Source: Companilactobacillus musae (GTDB lineage Bacteria > Bacillota > Bacilli > Lactobacillales > Lactobacillaceae). From it: a DNA stretch of 64,000 nt. The translations under genes were made by a program, and so were the position numbers. The DNA lies in NCBI RefSeq assembly GCF_003967595.1, contig NZ_BIFW01000003.1, forward strand, positions 115,491-179,490. Reading direction: 5' to 3'. The notes under the pieces are model-generated. The model was not told where the DNA came from. It saw nothing but the letters and a program-made list of their open reading frames with translations, and made no database searches. This document shows, one piece after another, positions 23,761 to 32,784 of this stretch. The first letter of the stretch is position 1; each line of letters opens with the position of its first letter.

Positions 23761-25083
23761 CTATGATAAAGAATCCCAAGCAGGCAAAACTACTGGCTCT
23801 TGATCATATTCATTCAATTCTTGATTAGTAAGATATTTCTTATTAATAATTACTTCATAAACATAATCTTCAAACCACTTTTGGTCCATCATAAAGTAGC
23901 CATTTTCACCATTAGCCTGACCCCAGGAATTTTCAACCTTCCAACGATTTGGCTCCCCGTTAACTAAATTAACCCCAGTAATTGTCATTGCATGAGAAAC
24001 TGCTGCTTGTTTGTAGTCCAAGCGCAACCCCTTTTCCACTTGAGAGTCGATACCAAATAATTGGTCATATTGATAAAGATCACCTAATAAATAACCCTTC
24101 TTACGATCTGATTCTTCTGAAACATCATTGCCAAACCAAATTGTGTCGTTACCCTTTAACTGTTCAACACTTAGTTCCTTCAATCGATCGATTGGCAAAT
24201 TCAAGAATTTATCGACTGCACCGCCGACAACATTACCAGTTCCCTCGATTGTATAAACTTGGTGGTATCTTTTACTCTTTTGAGGAGAATTTTCGATTAT
24301 CGCATAATCGTTCAAATCCATCGTAAAATATCTCTTCAAGAATTCCTTCGGAGTAATACTATTCTCTTCTATCAACTTACCATTATCATTTTGCAAAGAA
24401 AGTTCAAATTTCTTAGGTGGCAAACCAAATGAATAAACACATAAGCGGTAAACTTCACTGAGCATTTCTTCAACTCTTTGATTAATTTTTTTTTCAGAAA
24501 GACCCTCTTGAACCAAATGACGTAATTCAATTCCGTTCTTGCGCAATAATTTTCCTAAGACATCATTGAATTCAGTTGTATTATCAGATGCCGCCGTTTC
24601 TGGCATGACATAACTAGGAACTACTCCATACTTTTCAATTAAATTAGCCGCATATCTCCAAAAACCACCGTCACCATTAGGACTACTGAAAATATTATTA
24701 ACTTTACGGTCATCGATTGGAAGATCTGCTGTAGCAATTACAGCCTGATAAAAATGATTGGATTTTTCTAAACGATCATAAAATGATAAATAGTTTTGAG
24801 ATAGTTCAAAATCTTTCAAATTGTTTTTTAAAGCAAATTCAGTTCTTAATGTATTTAAAGCAGCGAACAACCAACAACGTCCAGAATGCTTTTGATTAGA
24901 GACTTTTCCTGTATCTACCGTTATATTGAACGATGGATTTAATAATGTTTTAGCTTCGGGATTTTCTGAAGCCTTATAGATACCAACTTGTGCTACTGAA
25001 TTTTTTAACACATTATTAGTTGCATCTTGATTTAAGTTCTTGCGAAAATCTGCTAAAATCTCTTTATTGATTTCTTTTGTCAA
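23761..25083 (-). CDS. pepC: Aminopeptidase C (C1B bleomycin-hydrolase family)
   Basis: Cytoplasmic cysteine aminopeptidase of 440 aa that helps lactic acid bacteria use peptides. The catalytic Cys70 is in SGRCWLFAALNTLR, the His in SHAMTITGVN and the Asn in VENSWG. There is no signal peptide, and the length matches PepC. An endopeptidase variant (PepE type) of the same family is possible, as the two are told apart by subtle C-terminal differences. It is monocistronic. Confidence 0.93.
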   Translation of the reverse strand: MTKEINKEILADFRKNLNQDATNNVLKNSVAQVGIYKASENPEAKTLLNPSFNITVDTGKVSNQKHSGRCWLFAALNTLRTEFALKNNLKDFELSQNYLSFYDRLEKSNHFYQAVIATADLPIDDRKVNNIFSSPNGDGGFWRYAANLIEKYGVVPSYVMPETAASDNTTEFNDVLGKLLRKNGIELRHLVQEGLSEKKINQRVEEMLSEVYRLCVYSFGLPPKKFELSLQNDNGKLIEENSITPKEFLKRYFTMDLNDYAIIENSPQKSKRYHQVYTIEGTGNVVGGAVDKFLNLPIDRLKELSVEQLKGNDTIWFGNDVSEESDRKKGYLLGDLYQYDQLFGIDSQVEKGLRLDYKQAAVSHAMTITGVNLVNGEPNRWKVENSWGQANGENGYFMMDQKWFEDYVYEVIINKKYLTNQELNEYDQEPVVLPAWDSLS

Positions 25084-25141
25084 TTAAATCACCTCATTAT
25101 CTAACTATATTACATGTTCCTACTTGTATTGGAGAAAAATC

Positions 25142-25816
25142 ATGACAGATACTATAAAAATTGCTTATTTGTACGAAGATTTGATGAACACTTACGGAGA
25201 TAGTGGCGATGTTAAGATCCTCAGCTTTCTTCTTAAAGAAAAAGGTTACGAAACTCAAGTCGACAACATCAGTTTGGATATGAAGTTCAATGCTTTTGAC
25301 TATGACTTCTTATTCTTTGGCGGTGGCCAAGACTTTGAGCAATCTGTCGTTGCTACTGACCTACAAAGACATCGACAAACTATTAAAGATTACATTGAAG
25401 CCGACAAACCAATGCTTTGTATCTGCGGTGGCTATCAATTCTTAGGTAAATATTACGAAACTAGTGGTGGTCAAACTATTCAATGTCTTGACGTTTTGCC
25501 ACTACACACCATCTTTAAAGCTGACAGCAGAATGATTGGTGACACCGAGTACGAAACAGAATGGGGAACCGTTAAAGCCTTTGAAAACCATAGTGGTAGA
25601 ACCTATTTCGATGATAAAACTATGCTGAAACCATTTGGAAAGATGATTGAAGGTTACGGTAATAATCCTGATGAAAAACAAGAAGGTATGCGTTACAAGA
25701 ACGTTATTGGAAGTTATTCACACGGACCAATTTTAAAAAATGAAAATGTTGCTCGTGCAATTGCTGATAAAATTATTACTTCCCACAAAGAACGACTAGC
25801 TCAAAAAGTTAAATAA
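25142..25816 (+). CDS. gatD: Lipid II isoglutaminyl synthase glutaminase subunit GatD
   Basis: Class I glutamine amidotransferase-like protein of 224 aa of the CobB/CobQ type. The nucleophile is Cys95 in LCICGGYQFLG and the catalytic His is in SYSHGPIL. With MurT, GatD amidates the D-Glu of lipid II. The ATG at 25142 has GGAG upstream. MurT is normally encoded next to gatD, but neither neighbour here is a Mur ligase. Terminated by a hairpin at 25831. Confidence 0.85.
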   Translation: MTDTIKIAYLYEDLMNTYGDSGDVKILSFLLKEKGYETQVDNISLDMKFNAFDYDFLFFGGGQDFEQSVVATDLQRHRQTIKDYIEADKPMLCICGGYQFLGKYYETSGGQTIQCLDVLPLHTIFKADSRMIGDTEYETEWGTVKAFENHSGRTYFDDKTMLKPFGKMIEGYGNNPDEKQEGMRYKNVIGSYSHGPILKNENVARAIADKIITSHKERLAQKVK

Positions 25817-25830
25817 AAGCATTTCTACTT

Positions 25831-25870
25831 TGACTATCTTAATTTATACTAAGATAGTCATTTTATTTAT
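25831..25870 (+). terminator. Terminator after gatD
   Basis: TGACTATCTTA pairs perfectly with TAAGATAGTCA, followed by TTTTATTT. Confidence 0.85.
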
Positions 25871-25883
25871 AAAGGGGACTACT

Positions 25884-27545
25884 TTGAAAAATAAAGAAAA
25901 AGTTTTTTTAGCTATTTCTGATATTCTTATTTTTGTAATTTTAACTTATCCTATCCTAAAAGGTGGAGTTGTTGGTGGTTACGATCCTGGTTTCCATATG
26001 GCTCGTATAAGTACATTAGCATCGAACATCTCTCACGGTCATTTTCCTAATCCTATCGGTTTTGAGTATCTTGATAAGTTAGGATACGGTGTGGGATTCT
26101 TCTATGGGAATTTTCTACTTTATCCCTTTGCCATTGTCAACGCCTTAGGATTAAGCAGTTATCATTCTTATCTACTATTTCTTTTTGTATTTGCTGCTTT
26201 AAATATCTTCTCAATTAATTTTGTTGTTAACAAATTATTCAATAATGCTTGGGCTACAATTGTATCTGCACCAATTTACCTTAGTTCCTATTACTTCTAT
26301 GGTGTTATCTATATGCGAGCCGCCGCAGGTGAACTAATTGCCTTTGCATTAATTCCCTGGATATTACTAAGTACTTTTAAATTAGTAAAGGGGCATACGA
26401 ATTATTGGCCCATGCTTTCGATATCCTTAGGTTTATTGTTTGTTTCTCATATCTTGTCATTTTTAATCACCTTAGGAACTGTTTTAATAATTTTTATTAT
26501 GAACATTATCCCAGTTTTCAAAAACAAAAAGATATTCATTTCTTTTGTTAAATCTGGCTTATTATTTCTTGGCTTAACAAGTGTTTTTCTTTTCTCATTT
26601 ATCCAACAATACACTGCCCAAAAATATATTGATACTTCTAAAACAGCTGATGGCCAATATGGAATTATTGTTAATGCCATGTTGAAGAAAAATTCTATTT
26701 TTGATACTCAACAATTTTTACCTGTTAATGGTACTTTTCTAGTTATTCTTTTATTAGCATCACTTATATTCTATTTGATCAAAGCAAAGGGATTTCATTT
26801 CTCTGATAACCTTATTCCCCAAGCTTTCATCATCATCGTGCTTTATAGTTCTTTATTACTTTCAACTGACCTATTAAAACTTGCCGTAAAAATATTTAAA
26901 CCTTTAGTTTTATTACAAGTTATTTCTCGTGTTGACGTAATAATTTTGCCACTGTTAACATTTGTTGTCGCTAATGCATTAGGACAAATAATTACTCATA
27001 CTGGTAAACTAAAGATTCCAGTAACCGCAGTCTTTTTAATCGTTATCGCAGTTATAACGATCTCTTTCCCAATTAAATCAAATCTTGCATTTGTCGCCAA
27101 TCGCAAGGGACCCATTACTCCTTTAAGTGTCAGCATGGGTGAATATGAACCTGAAGATTTTATGAAATATATGACCGCCAATAATTTTCAAGTCACTACT
27201 AAATCAATCGCAAAGTCTGAGGGCTTTAAAGTTGTTCATAACGATCATAACGTTGTTACAGTAAAAATTGATAACAACACTAAAAACAGAACTATAATGT
27301 TACCACGCCTTTATTACAAAGGATATCAAGTATCTCTCAATTCAAATGGCAAAGAAGTTATTGTTCCAACTGAAGTTAAAAACGGACTAGTTGCTGCAAC
27401 CTTACCAAAATCATTCCATTCTGGAAGAATTTCTGTTGAGTATAAGATGACAACTGTTGCTAAAATCGGTTGGGCAATTTCAATTATGACATTACTATTA
27501 TCTGGTTATTTGATATTCAAAAAGAGATTCATTCAAAAAAGTTAA
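25884..27545 (+). CDS. Large polytopic membrane protein, possible GT-C glycosyltransferase (YfhO-like)
   Basis: Membrane protein of 553 aa with about eleven hydrophobic segments and a C-terminal extracellular beta-rich domain (about 430-530) before a final helix. The first loop has GGYDPGFHMARISTL (about 30-44); an acidic residue in the first outer loop is typical of GT-C enzymes that use polyprenyl-phosphate sugars. It resembles YfhO-like / PTPS-related membrane proteins. The start is TTG at 25884 after AAAGGGGA; the frame is open further up, but there it runs through the gatD terminator. The role in wall polymer or surface glycosylation is inference. Confidence 0.6.
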   Translation: MKNKEKVFLAISDILIFVILTYPILKGGVVGGYDPGFHMARISTLASNISHGHFPNPIGFEYLDKLGYGVGFFYGNFLLYPFAIVNALGLSSYHSYLLFLFVFAALNIFSINFVVNKLFNNAWATIVSAPIYLSSYYFYGVIYMRAAAGELIAFALIPWILLSTFKLVKGHTNYWPMLSISLGLLFVSHILSFLITLGTVLIIFIMNIIPVFKNKKIFISFVKSGLLFLGLTSVFLFSFIQQYTAQKYIDTSKTADGQYGIIVNAMLKKNSIFDTQQFLPVNGTFLVILLLASLIFYLIKAKGFHFSDNLIPQAFIIIVLYSSLLLSTDLLKLAVKIFKPLVLLQVISRVDVIILPLLTFVVANALGQIITHTGKLKIPVTAVFLIVIAVITISFPIKSNLAFVANRKGPITPLSVSMGEYEPEDFMKYMTANNFQVTTKSIAKSEGFKVVHNDHNVVTVKIDNNTKNRTIMLPRLYYKGYQVSLNSNGKEVIVPTEVKNGLVAATLPKSFHSGRISVEYKMTTVAKIGWAISIMTLLLSGYLIFKKRFIQKS

Positions 27546-27555
27546 CTAAAACATA

Positions 27556-27591
27556 AAAAGCCTCCCTAATGACTTTAAGGGAGGCCTTTTT
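27556..27591. terminator. Terminator between convergent genes
   Basis: AAAAAGCCTCCCT pairs with AGGGAGGCCTTTTT, strong GC stem with runs on both sides. Confidence 0.85.
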
Positions 27592-27628
27592 AGTAGATTT
27601 AATAAAATTTCAATATCAAACTAATAGT

Positions 27629-28816
27629 CTATTTTTGTAATTTTGCAACTTGTCTAACCATTGCTAACTCTTCATCAGTTGGTATCAACAATACCTTAAT
27701 TGCTGAATCAGAACTACTGATCAATCCTTCTTGACCAGCTTCATTTAACTTTGAATCCAATTTAACATTAAAAATAGCTAATTCATCAATGATCTGTTGA
27801 CGTAATTGAACATTATGTTCACCAATACCACCGGCAAATACCAAAGCATCAGCACCATGCAATTCCGTCAAATAACTACCTGCATATTTAATAATTCGAT
27901 TTACAAAAATGTCGACTGCTAATTTAGCCTGTGGGTTAGTTTGTTCTTGAGCTTTGATTTCACGCATATCCGGCGAAATTCCGGAAACACCTAATAAACC
28001 AGATTTCTGATTGAGCATCATCATAATTTCATTAGGATCAGTTATTTTTAGTTCTTTCATTAGGTAAGGAACAACTGCGGGATCAATATCTCCTGATCTT
28101 GTTCCCATTGTTACCCCTGTCAAAGGAGTGAATCCCATTGAAGTATCAAAAGCCTTGCCATCCTTAACTGCTGCTAATGATGCTCCACTACCCAAATGCA
28201 TTGTTACCAAATCAATCTTACTCTTTGGCATATCGAGTAACTCAGCTGCTCGACTTGTTAAGTAGCCATGAGAAATACCATGTTCACCGTAACGACGAAT
28301 TTGATATTTTTTAGTCAATTCATAAGGCAAGCTATAAATAGCATTCATTTCAGGAAGATCTGTAAAGAATTGGCTATCAAAGACAGCATATTGCTTCACA
28401 CCAGGCAACGTCTTTGCCATTGTTTCAATTCCTTGTGCTTCCATTGGATTGTGTAATGGTGCGAAGTTACTCAAGTTCTTTATTTGTTCTAATACTTCTG
28501 GTGTCACTTCAACAGCTGACTTGAATACTTGACCGCCAGCAACGACTCTATGAGCTACAGCTGTTATTTCGGAAAGATCTTGTATTATTTCTAACTTTTG
28601 CAATTCATCAAAAACCATTTTTGCTGCATCAGCCTGATCTAGATTATCAACTGTTGTTTCAAATTTTTGATGATCACCATACTTAATTGTAAAAATTGAG
28701 CCCGGCATACTAATACGTTCTACTAAACCGCTAGCTAAGACATTTTCAGATGGCATTTCAAATAATTGCCACTTTAATGATGAGCTACCAGCATTGATGA
28801 TTAATGTTTTTTGCAT
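27629..28816 (-). CDS. ackA: Acetate kinase (copy 1)
   Basis: Acetate kinase of 395 aa, making ATP and acetate from acetyl phosphate. The phosphate-binding motif NAGSSSLKW (residues 7-15), HRVVAGG, and TGVTMGTRSGDIDP are intact. The usual HGTSHRY motif reads HGISHGY here. The ATG at 28816 follows GGGAGTG. A second paralog is encoded at 43428. No phosphotransacetylase gene is nearby, so acetyl phosphate likely comes from phosphoketolase or pyruvate oxidase. Confidence 0.95.
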   Translation of the reverse strand: MQKTLIINAGSSSLKWQLFEMPSENVLASGLVERISMPGSIFTIKYGDHQKFETTVDNLDQADAAKMVFDELQKLEIIQDLSEITAVAHRVVAGGQVFKSAVEVTPEVLEQIKNLSNFAPLHNPMEAQGIETMAKTLPGVKQYAVFDSQFFTDLPEMNAIYSLPYELTKKYQIRRYGEHGISHGYLTSRAAELLDMPKSKIDLVTMHLGSGASLAAVKDGKAFDTSMGFTPLTGVTMGTRSGDIDPAVVPYLMKELKITDPNEIMMMLNQKSGLLGVSGISPDMREIKAQEQTNPQAKLAVDIFVNRIIKYAGSYLTELHGADALVFAGGIGEHNVQLRQQIIDELAIFNVKLDSKLNEAGQEGLISSSDSAIKVLLIPTDEELAMVRQVAKLQK

Positions 28817-28897
28817 CGAAATCACACTCCCATTAATATAGAATACCTAATTTTCAGAAAATATGTTGAAGTTTCTCATTAGTTGATACAAAAATTC

Positions 28898-29491
28898 CTA
28901 ATTGTCTAAAAATTTATTAGTCTTTAAAATTGCCGTGGAAATGGCTGGTGCTAATACAATCGCTGCAATCATCTCTGGTATTCCATTTGTTCCAATAATA
29001 ACTAAGAGTAATTTATTCAATAAATCAGTTTGAGTAGCATAGGCCTGTGCCATAGCACTAGAATACATCACACGCATCAGTCCTAAGACTAAAACTGTAT
29101 TTGTCAGTGATCCAAAAGCAGAGGCAATGGCCATCCCTAAAACCTTTTTATTAGTATTCTTTTTGAACCATAAATAAATCCAACCAGCAATCAAACCAAC
29201 AATTACTCTTGGCAAAATTGCCACAACGGGATTAGTAAACACAGTCGTATCTATAATTGAAGTAGGACTTGTAAATGCACGAATAATCGTTCCGATCCCC
29301 CATACCAATCCAACGATTGCTCCATCTTTTGGTCCTAAAACAATTGCCGCCACAATAACTGTAATATGAATAATAGTAATATTAATGAACCCTGTAGGAA
29401 TATATCCTAAAAAAGGAACCATTGATTGTACAAAAATAATAGCAATAAGTACCCCTAAAATTGCGGTGCGATAAGCTTTACGTCTTTGCAA
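28898..29491 (-). CDS. ECF transporter S component
   Basis: Substrate-binding membrane subunit of an energy-coupling-factor vitamin transporter, 197 aa with about six helices. The region TGFINITIIHITVIVAAIVLGPKDG resembles pantothenate- or cofactor-specific S components (PanT/HmpT group), but the vitamin cannot be fixed from sequence alone. The TTG at 29491 is preferred because AAAGGGGAAAG precedes it. It uses the shared EcfAA'T module encoded elsewhere. Confidence 0.8.
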   Translation of the reverse strand: MQRRKAYRTAILGVLIAIIFVQSMVPFLGYIPTGFINITIIHITVIVAAIVLGPKDGAIVGLVWGIGTIIRAFTSPTSIIDTTVFTNPVVAILPRVIVGLIAGWIYLWFKKNTNKKVLGMAIASAFGSLTNTVLVLGLMRVMYSSAMAQAYATQTDLLNKLLLVIIGTNGIPEMIAAIVLAPAISTAILKTNKFLDN

Positions 29492-29548
29492 AGTTCTTTC
29501 CCCTTTATCCAATTTTTCTTAATTCTAACCGATTACATCTCAAAGAAC

Positions 29549-29604
29549 AAAAAAATACTTTATAACTGATAGAAGTATTTATTACCAATTATAAAGTATT
29601 TTAA
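29549..29604 (-). terminator. Terminator after proC
   Basis: On the - strand AATACTTTATAA pairs with TTATAAAGTATT and is followed by a U-run. Confidence 0.8.
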
Positions 29605-29614
29605 TCTTATTTAA

Positions 29615-30382
29615 TTATTTATTTTCGGCAGCATCGACAGCCTTAATAACTGCATTTCTAAAACCGTACTCTTCCAAGGCAGCTACACCACGAATTGTCG
29701 AACCACCTGGTGAAGTAACCTCATCTTTTAAAGCAGAAACATTCATTTCTGATTGCTTGGCTAGCTTACTTGCACCAATTGCCATACCGATAGCAGCATC
29801 ATAAGCCAATTTTCTATTCAATCCATGTTTAACACCAGCATCACTCAAAGCTTCTATGAAAAGATCTAAGAATGCAGGTGAACAACCAGCAACAGTTCCC
29901 AAAATACCCAATTGATTTTCAGGAACCTCAACAACTTGTCCGGTATATCCTAAAACAGATTCAATCTTCTTCTTATCTTCGTCAGTAAAGTTATTAGAAT
30001 AAGCTATTCCTGTAAAACCTGCTCCAACCTTTACCGGTGTATTTGGAATAGCATGTGCAACTTTAACATCACCTAAAAATTGTTTCAGATGAGTTATCGA
30101 AGCTCCACCCGTAAAGGCAACAATCAACTTATCTGCTGCAATTTCCTTTAACTCTTTCAAAACACTATCAAGTGCATTAGCACCTACAGCAATAAAGATT
30201 ACATCCGTTTCTTCTAATTGTTTAACCTTTTTTACCATTTGGAAGCCTAATTGATCGCACAAAAGTTTAGTGCGATTAGAGTGACCACCTTTAACAATAA
30301 TATTTTTAGCATCATAGCCATTTTTGACCATACCCGTTATAACGGCTCCACCAATACTACCAGCACCAATAAATCCAATCAT
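29615..30382 (-). CDS. proC: Pyrroline-5-carboxylate reductase
   Basis: NAD(P)H-dependent enzyme of 255 aa that makes proline from pyrroline-5-carboxylate. The Rossmann motif GFIGAGSIGGAVI opens the protein (residues 3-15). The C-terminal signature DEVTSPGGSTIRGVAALEE is complete. It is monocistronic, with its own terminator. Length is normal for the family. Confidence 0.95.
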   Translation of the reverse strand: MIGFIGAGSIGGAVITGMVKNGYDAKNIIVKGGHSNRTKLLCDQLGFQMVKKVKQLEETDVIFIAVGANALDSVLKELKEIAADKLIVAFTGGASITHLKQFLGDVKVAHAIPNTPVKVGAGFTGIAYSNNFTDEDKKKIESVLGYTGQVVEVPENQLGILGTVAGCSPAFLDLFIEALSDAGVKHGLNRKLAYDAAIGMAIGASKLAKQSEMNVSALKDEVTSPGGSTIRGVAALEEYGFRNAVIKAVDAAENK

Positions 30383-30513
30383 AAAATCTTCTCCTTTTTA
30401 AAGGTCTACATTATCTATTATATTTAAAGATAATTCGTAAACAAAATAAAAGCAATAATTATCTAATATCACCGTAATCGTGTATTCTTATTAAATGAAA
30501 GGGGGAGATAATT

Positions 30514-31230
30514 ATGAAAAATTATCGTACAAGACTAGAACTCAAAAATGAGGTCAAAAATCTTTTAAGAGGTAATTGGTCAAAAGCTATTTTACTTTAT
30601 TTGATTCCAATGATTATTTTTTGGTTCTCTAACGAATATGACAAATTTTCTCCAGATATAGATATTAGATACAGCATTACTAATTTTGATATAACCCACT
30701 TTACTAAGGTGGCTTCTTCTTTTGGTTTGATTAGTTTCATCCTAAGTTTAGTTTTCTTACTTGTCACTCTCTCAGTTACTTTCCGTGGCTTAGATTGGTT
30801 GGAAGATCCTGAACTTGACTTTAGTCCTTGGAAAAGTAACTTCACCTATTTCAGAAGCCCTGATTGGTGGCAGTTAATTATTATTTATGTCCTTATTAGC
30901 ATCTTTACATTCCTTTGGGCATTACTTTTAATCATCCCAGGAATAGTTAAATCGATTGCTTATTCACAAACATACTTTATTTATAAAGATTTTAATGACC
31001 GTGGTTTAACTGATAACTATTCTCTCACGACTTATATCAATAAAAGTCAGCAATTGATGATGGGTAATAAATGGCGTTACTTTGTCCTACAACTAAGTTT
31101 TATCGGTTGGTGGATTCTTGGAGCTATTACCTTAGGAATTGGTTTTATTTGGATCTATCCTTACTATAAATTGACTATGGCTAATTTCTATCGTGATTTA
31201 ATTGAAAAAAATCCTAATTTTATTGAATAA
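30514..31230 (+). CDS. DUF975 family membrane protein
   Basis: Integral membrane protein of 238 aa with the DUF975 opening (YRTRLELKNEVKNLLRGNW) and four to five helices, including a long one at about 130-150 and a C-terminal one at about 195-215. The conserved KSIAYSQTYFIYKD segment follows the third helix. Function is unknown. A ribosome site (GAAAGGGGGAG) precedes the ATG. It is monocistronic and ends at a family-1 hairpin. Confidence 0.85.
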   Translation: MKNYRTRLELKNEVKNLLRGNWSKAILLYLIPMIIFWFSNEYDKFSPDIDIRYSITNFDITHFTKVASSFGLISFILSLVFLLVTLSVTFRGLDWLEDPELDFSPWKSNFTYFRSPDWWQLIIIYVLISIFTFLWALLLIIPGIVKSIAYSQTYFIYKDFNDRGLTDNYSLTTYINKSQQLMMGNKWRYFVLQLSFIGWWILGAITLGIGFIWIYPYYKLTMANFYRDLIEKNPNFIE

Positions 31231-31242
31231 AACTGTAATACT

Positions 31243-31313
31243 AAAAAATCAGCGTCTATTAAGAGATTTAAGTGTATTTTATATATCTCTTAATAGATGC
31301 TGATTTTGCTTTT
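31243..31313. terminator. Family-1 dispersed hairpin, copy e
   Basis: AAATCAGCGTCTATTAAGAGA pairs (one mismatch) with TCTCTTAATAGATGCTGATTT. It lies between the convergent DUF975 and GNAT genes. Confidence 0.8.
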
Positions 31314-31347
31314 ATAACTAGAATCTAAAATTTAACGAGCCTGAGAA

Positions 31348-31875
31348 CTATTTTACTATTCCATAGAGATTTGCATCATGAAAGGCTCCATTAGAATAAA
31401 TTTCGTCTTTTAATTGACCTTCTAGTTTAAAGTCAACATTTGTAGCCACATCATTACTAGCAGTATTAATCACTTCTGCCATTAATTTTATCTTATGAAG
31501 GTTTAATTGCTCGAATCCAACTTGCAAAACTTTTTTTAAACTATCAGTCATAACGCCGTTACCTTGATAATCCTTACCTAGCCAATAACCAATTTCAGCG
31601 TGCATGTTATCTAGATCAATATTATGGAGATCAATCATTCCAACTGGTTTATTATCAATCAAAATACTAGCATTCCATAGTTTCTTTTCTTGCATCCTAC
31701 TTTGACAATACTCTAAAAAATCTCTTTCATCTTCAACAGACTGAGTTGATTCTCCCCATGGCATGAACTTTGCCAATTGCGAACGCGTTTTTTCAATCTG
31801 CTCGTATAAACTGGCTGCATCATCTGGGTCTACCAATCGTAACTTTACATTATCTCTAACAAACCATTCCTCCAT
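31348..31875 (-). CDS. RimJ/RimL-type GNAT acetyltransferase
   Basis: Acetyltransferase of 175 aa. The opening VRDNVKLRLVDPDDAASLYEQ, the segment HAEIGYWLGKDYQGNGVMTDSLKKV with the acetyl-CoA loop and the LNLHKIKLMAEVINTAS strand are typical of the RimJ/RimL group that acetylates protein N-termini or small molecules. It lies 15 bases after the MerR-TipAS gene and is probably regulated with it. Confidence 0.87.
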   Translation of the reverse strand: MEEWFVRDNVKLRLVDPDDAASLYEQIEKTRSQLAKFMPWGESTQSVEDERDFLEYCQSRMQEKKLWNASILIDNKPVGMIDLHNIDLDNMHAEIGYWLGKDYQGNGVMTDSLKKVLQVGFEQLNLHKIKLMAEVINTASNDVATNVDFKLEGQLKDEIYSNGAFHDANLYGIVK

Positions 31876-31890
31876 AATTTCACCTTCTAA

Positions 31891-32649
31891 TTATTTTGTA
31901 TATTGGTATATCACATCATGAAGAAGTTTTACAACTGGCACTTGTGCTTTTTGATCATAATACTTAGTAAAACGGTCATCGTTTATATACATATCGACTA
32001 AACCACGATGAGCTTGTTTATTATATTTAGGCCACATGTATTTTAACCAATCTCTATGTTCTTGATAAATCTTTTCAGCTAATGATGATTTCAAATCTGG
32101 ATTCTTTTTTAACTCCACTAAGTCAAATATCATTTGCTTTTCTAAATTCGTCATTTGTTTAAATTCTTGTTCTTCAAGTTGACCATATTTTGTATTTACT
32201 TGATCCACATTATCTTCTCCATACTTATTTCTAATTTCAGCTCCATATTGCTGCTCATTATTTTTGATTTGATTTTCTTTAAAAGCTTGAAACTTTTCTG
32301 AATCTGTCATATTGGTTACTCCTTGGTAATCTTTAATAGTATTTTCCAAATTAGTTAAAAGATTATTTATTTGCGCTTGCCTTGCCAAAAGTAGTTTTCT
32401 TTGCTCATTTAAAGCTTCTATCTCCGAAAAATTGGGATCATTCATCAACTGTTTAATTTTCTTTAACGAAAATCCTAGAGCTCGATAAAACATGATTTGC
32501 TGCAATTTATTTACATTTTTTTCAGTATAAATTCTGTAATTACTACTATTTATTTCGTCTGGTTTCAACAAATCTATTTGATCATAGTACCTCAATGTAC
32601 GTGTACTAACACCGGCTAGTTCGGCTAATTTTTTAATTGTATATTTCAT
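31891..32649 (-). CDS. MerR regulator with TipAS-like drug-sensing domain
   Basis: Regulator of 252 aa. Residues 1-70 are a MerR domain (KLAELAGVSTRTLRYYDQIDLL); a coiled coil runs to about 110; the rest resembles TipAS, the antibiotic-recognition domain of TipAL (globin-like helices). TipAL-type proteins bind multiple drugs and activate their own promoter. The ATG at 32649 follows GGGAGAA. A promoter with a 19-base spacer lies directly upstream. The co-transcribed acetyltransferase may be the output gene. Confidence 0.85.
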   Translation of the reverse strand: MKYTIKKLAELAGVSTRTLRYYDQIDLLKPDEINSSNYRIYTEKNVNKLQQIMFYRALGFSLKKIKQLMNDPNFSEIEALNEQRKLLLARQAQINNLLTNLENTIKDYQGVTNMTDSEKFQAFKENQIKNNEQQYGAEIRNKYGEDNVDQVNTKYGQLEEQEFKQMTNLEKQMIFDLVELKKNPDLKSSLAEKIYQEHRDWLKYMWPKYNKQAHRGLVDMYINDDRFTKYYDQKAQVPVVKLLHDVIYQYTK

Positions 32650-32672
32650 AAATAATTCTCCCAACAAAACAA

Positions 32673-32703
32673 ATTCTAAGGGTTTACGTTACGTCAAGGT
32701 CAA
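32673..32703 (-). promoter_or_regulatory. MerR-type promoter with 19-base spacer
   Basis: On the - strand TTGACC and TAGAAT are 19 bases apart. The spacer holds the dyad TTGACGTAACGTAA. This is the pattern of a MerR-activated promoter driving the regulator and the acetyltransferase. Confidence 0.75.
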
Positions 32704-32784
32704 GTAATTTACATAAAAAACTGCCGACATTTTCTAGTATTACTGTTAAGATAAGGGTTAACAATTATTAGGTGGGTGACTATA

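Noticed and set aside
25830..25883. Upstream start for the large membrane protein
   Set aside because: The frame is open there, but it runs through the gatD terminator hairpin; TTG at 25884 has a good ribosome site.
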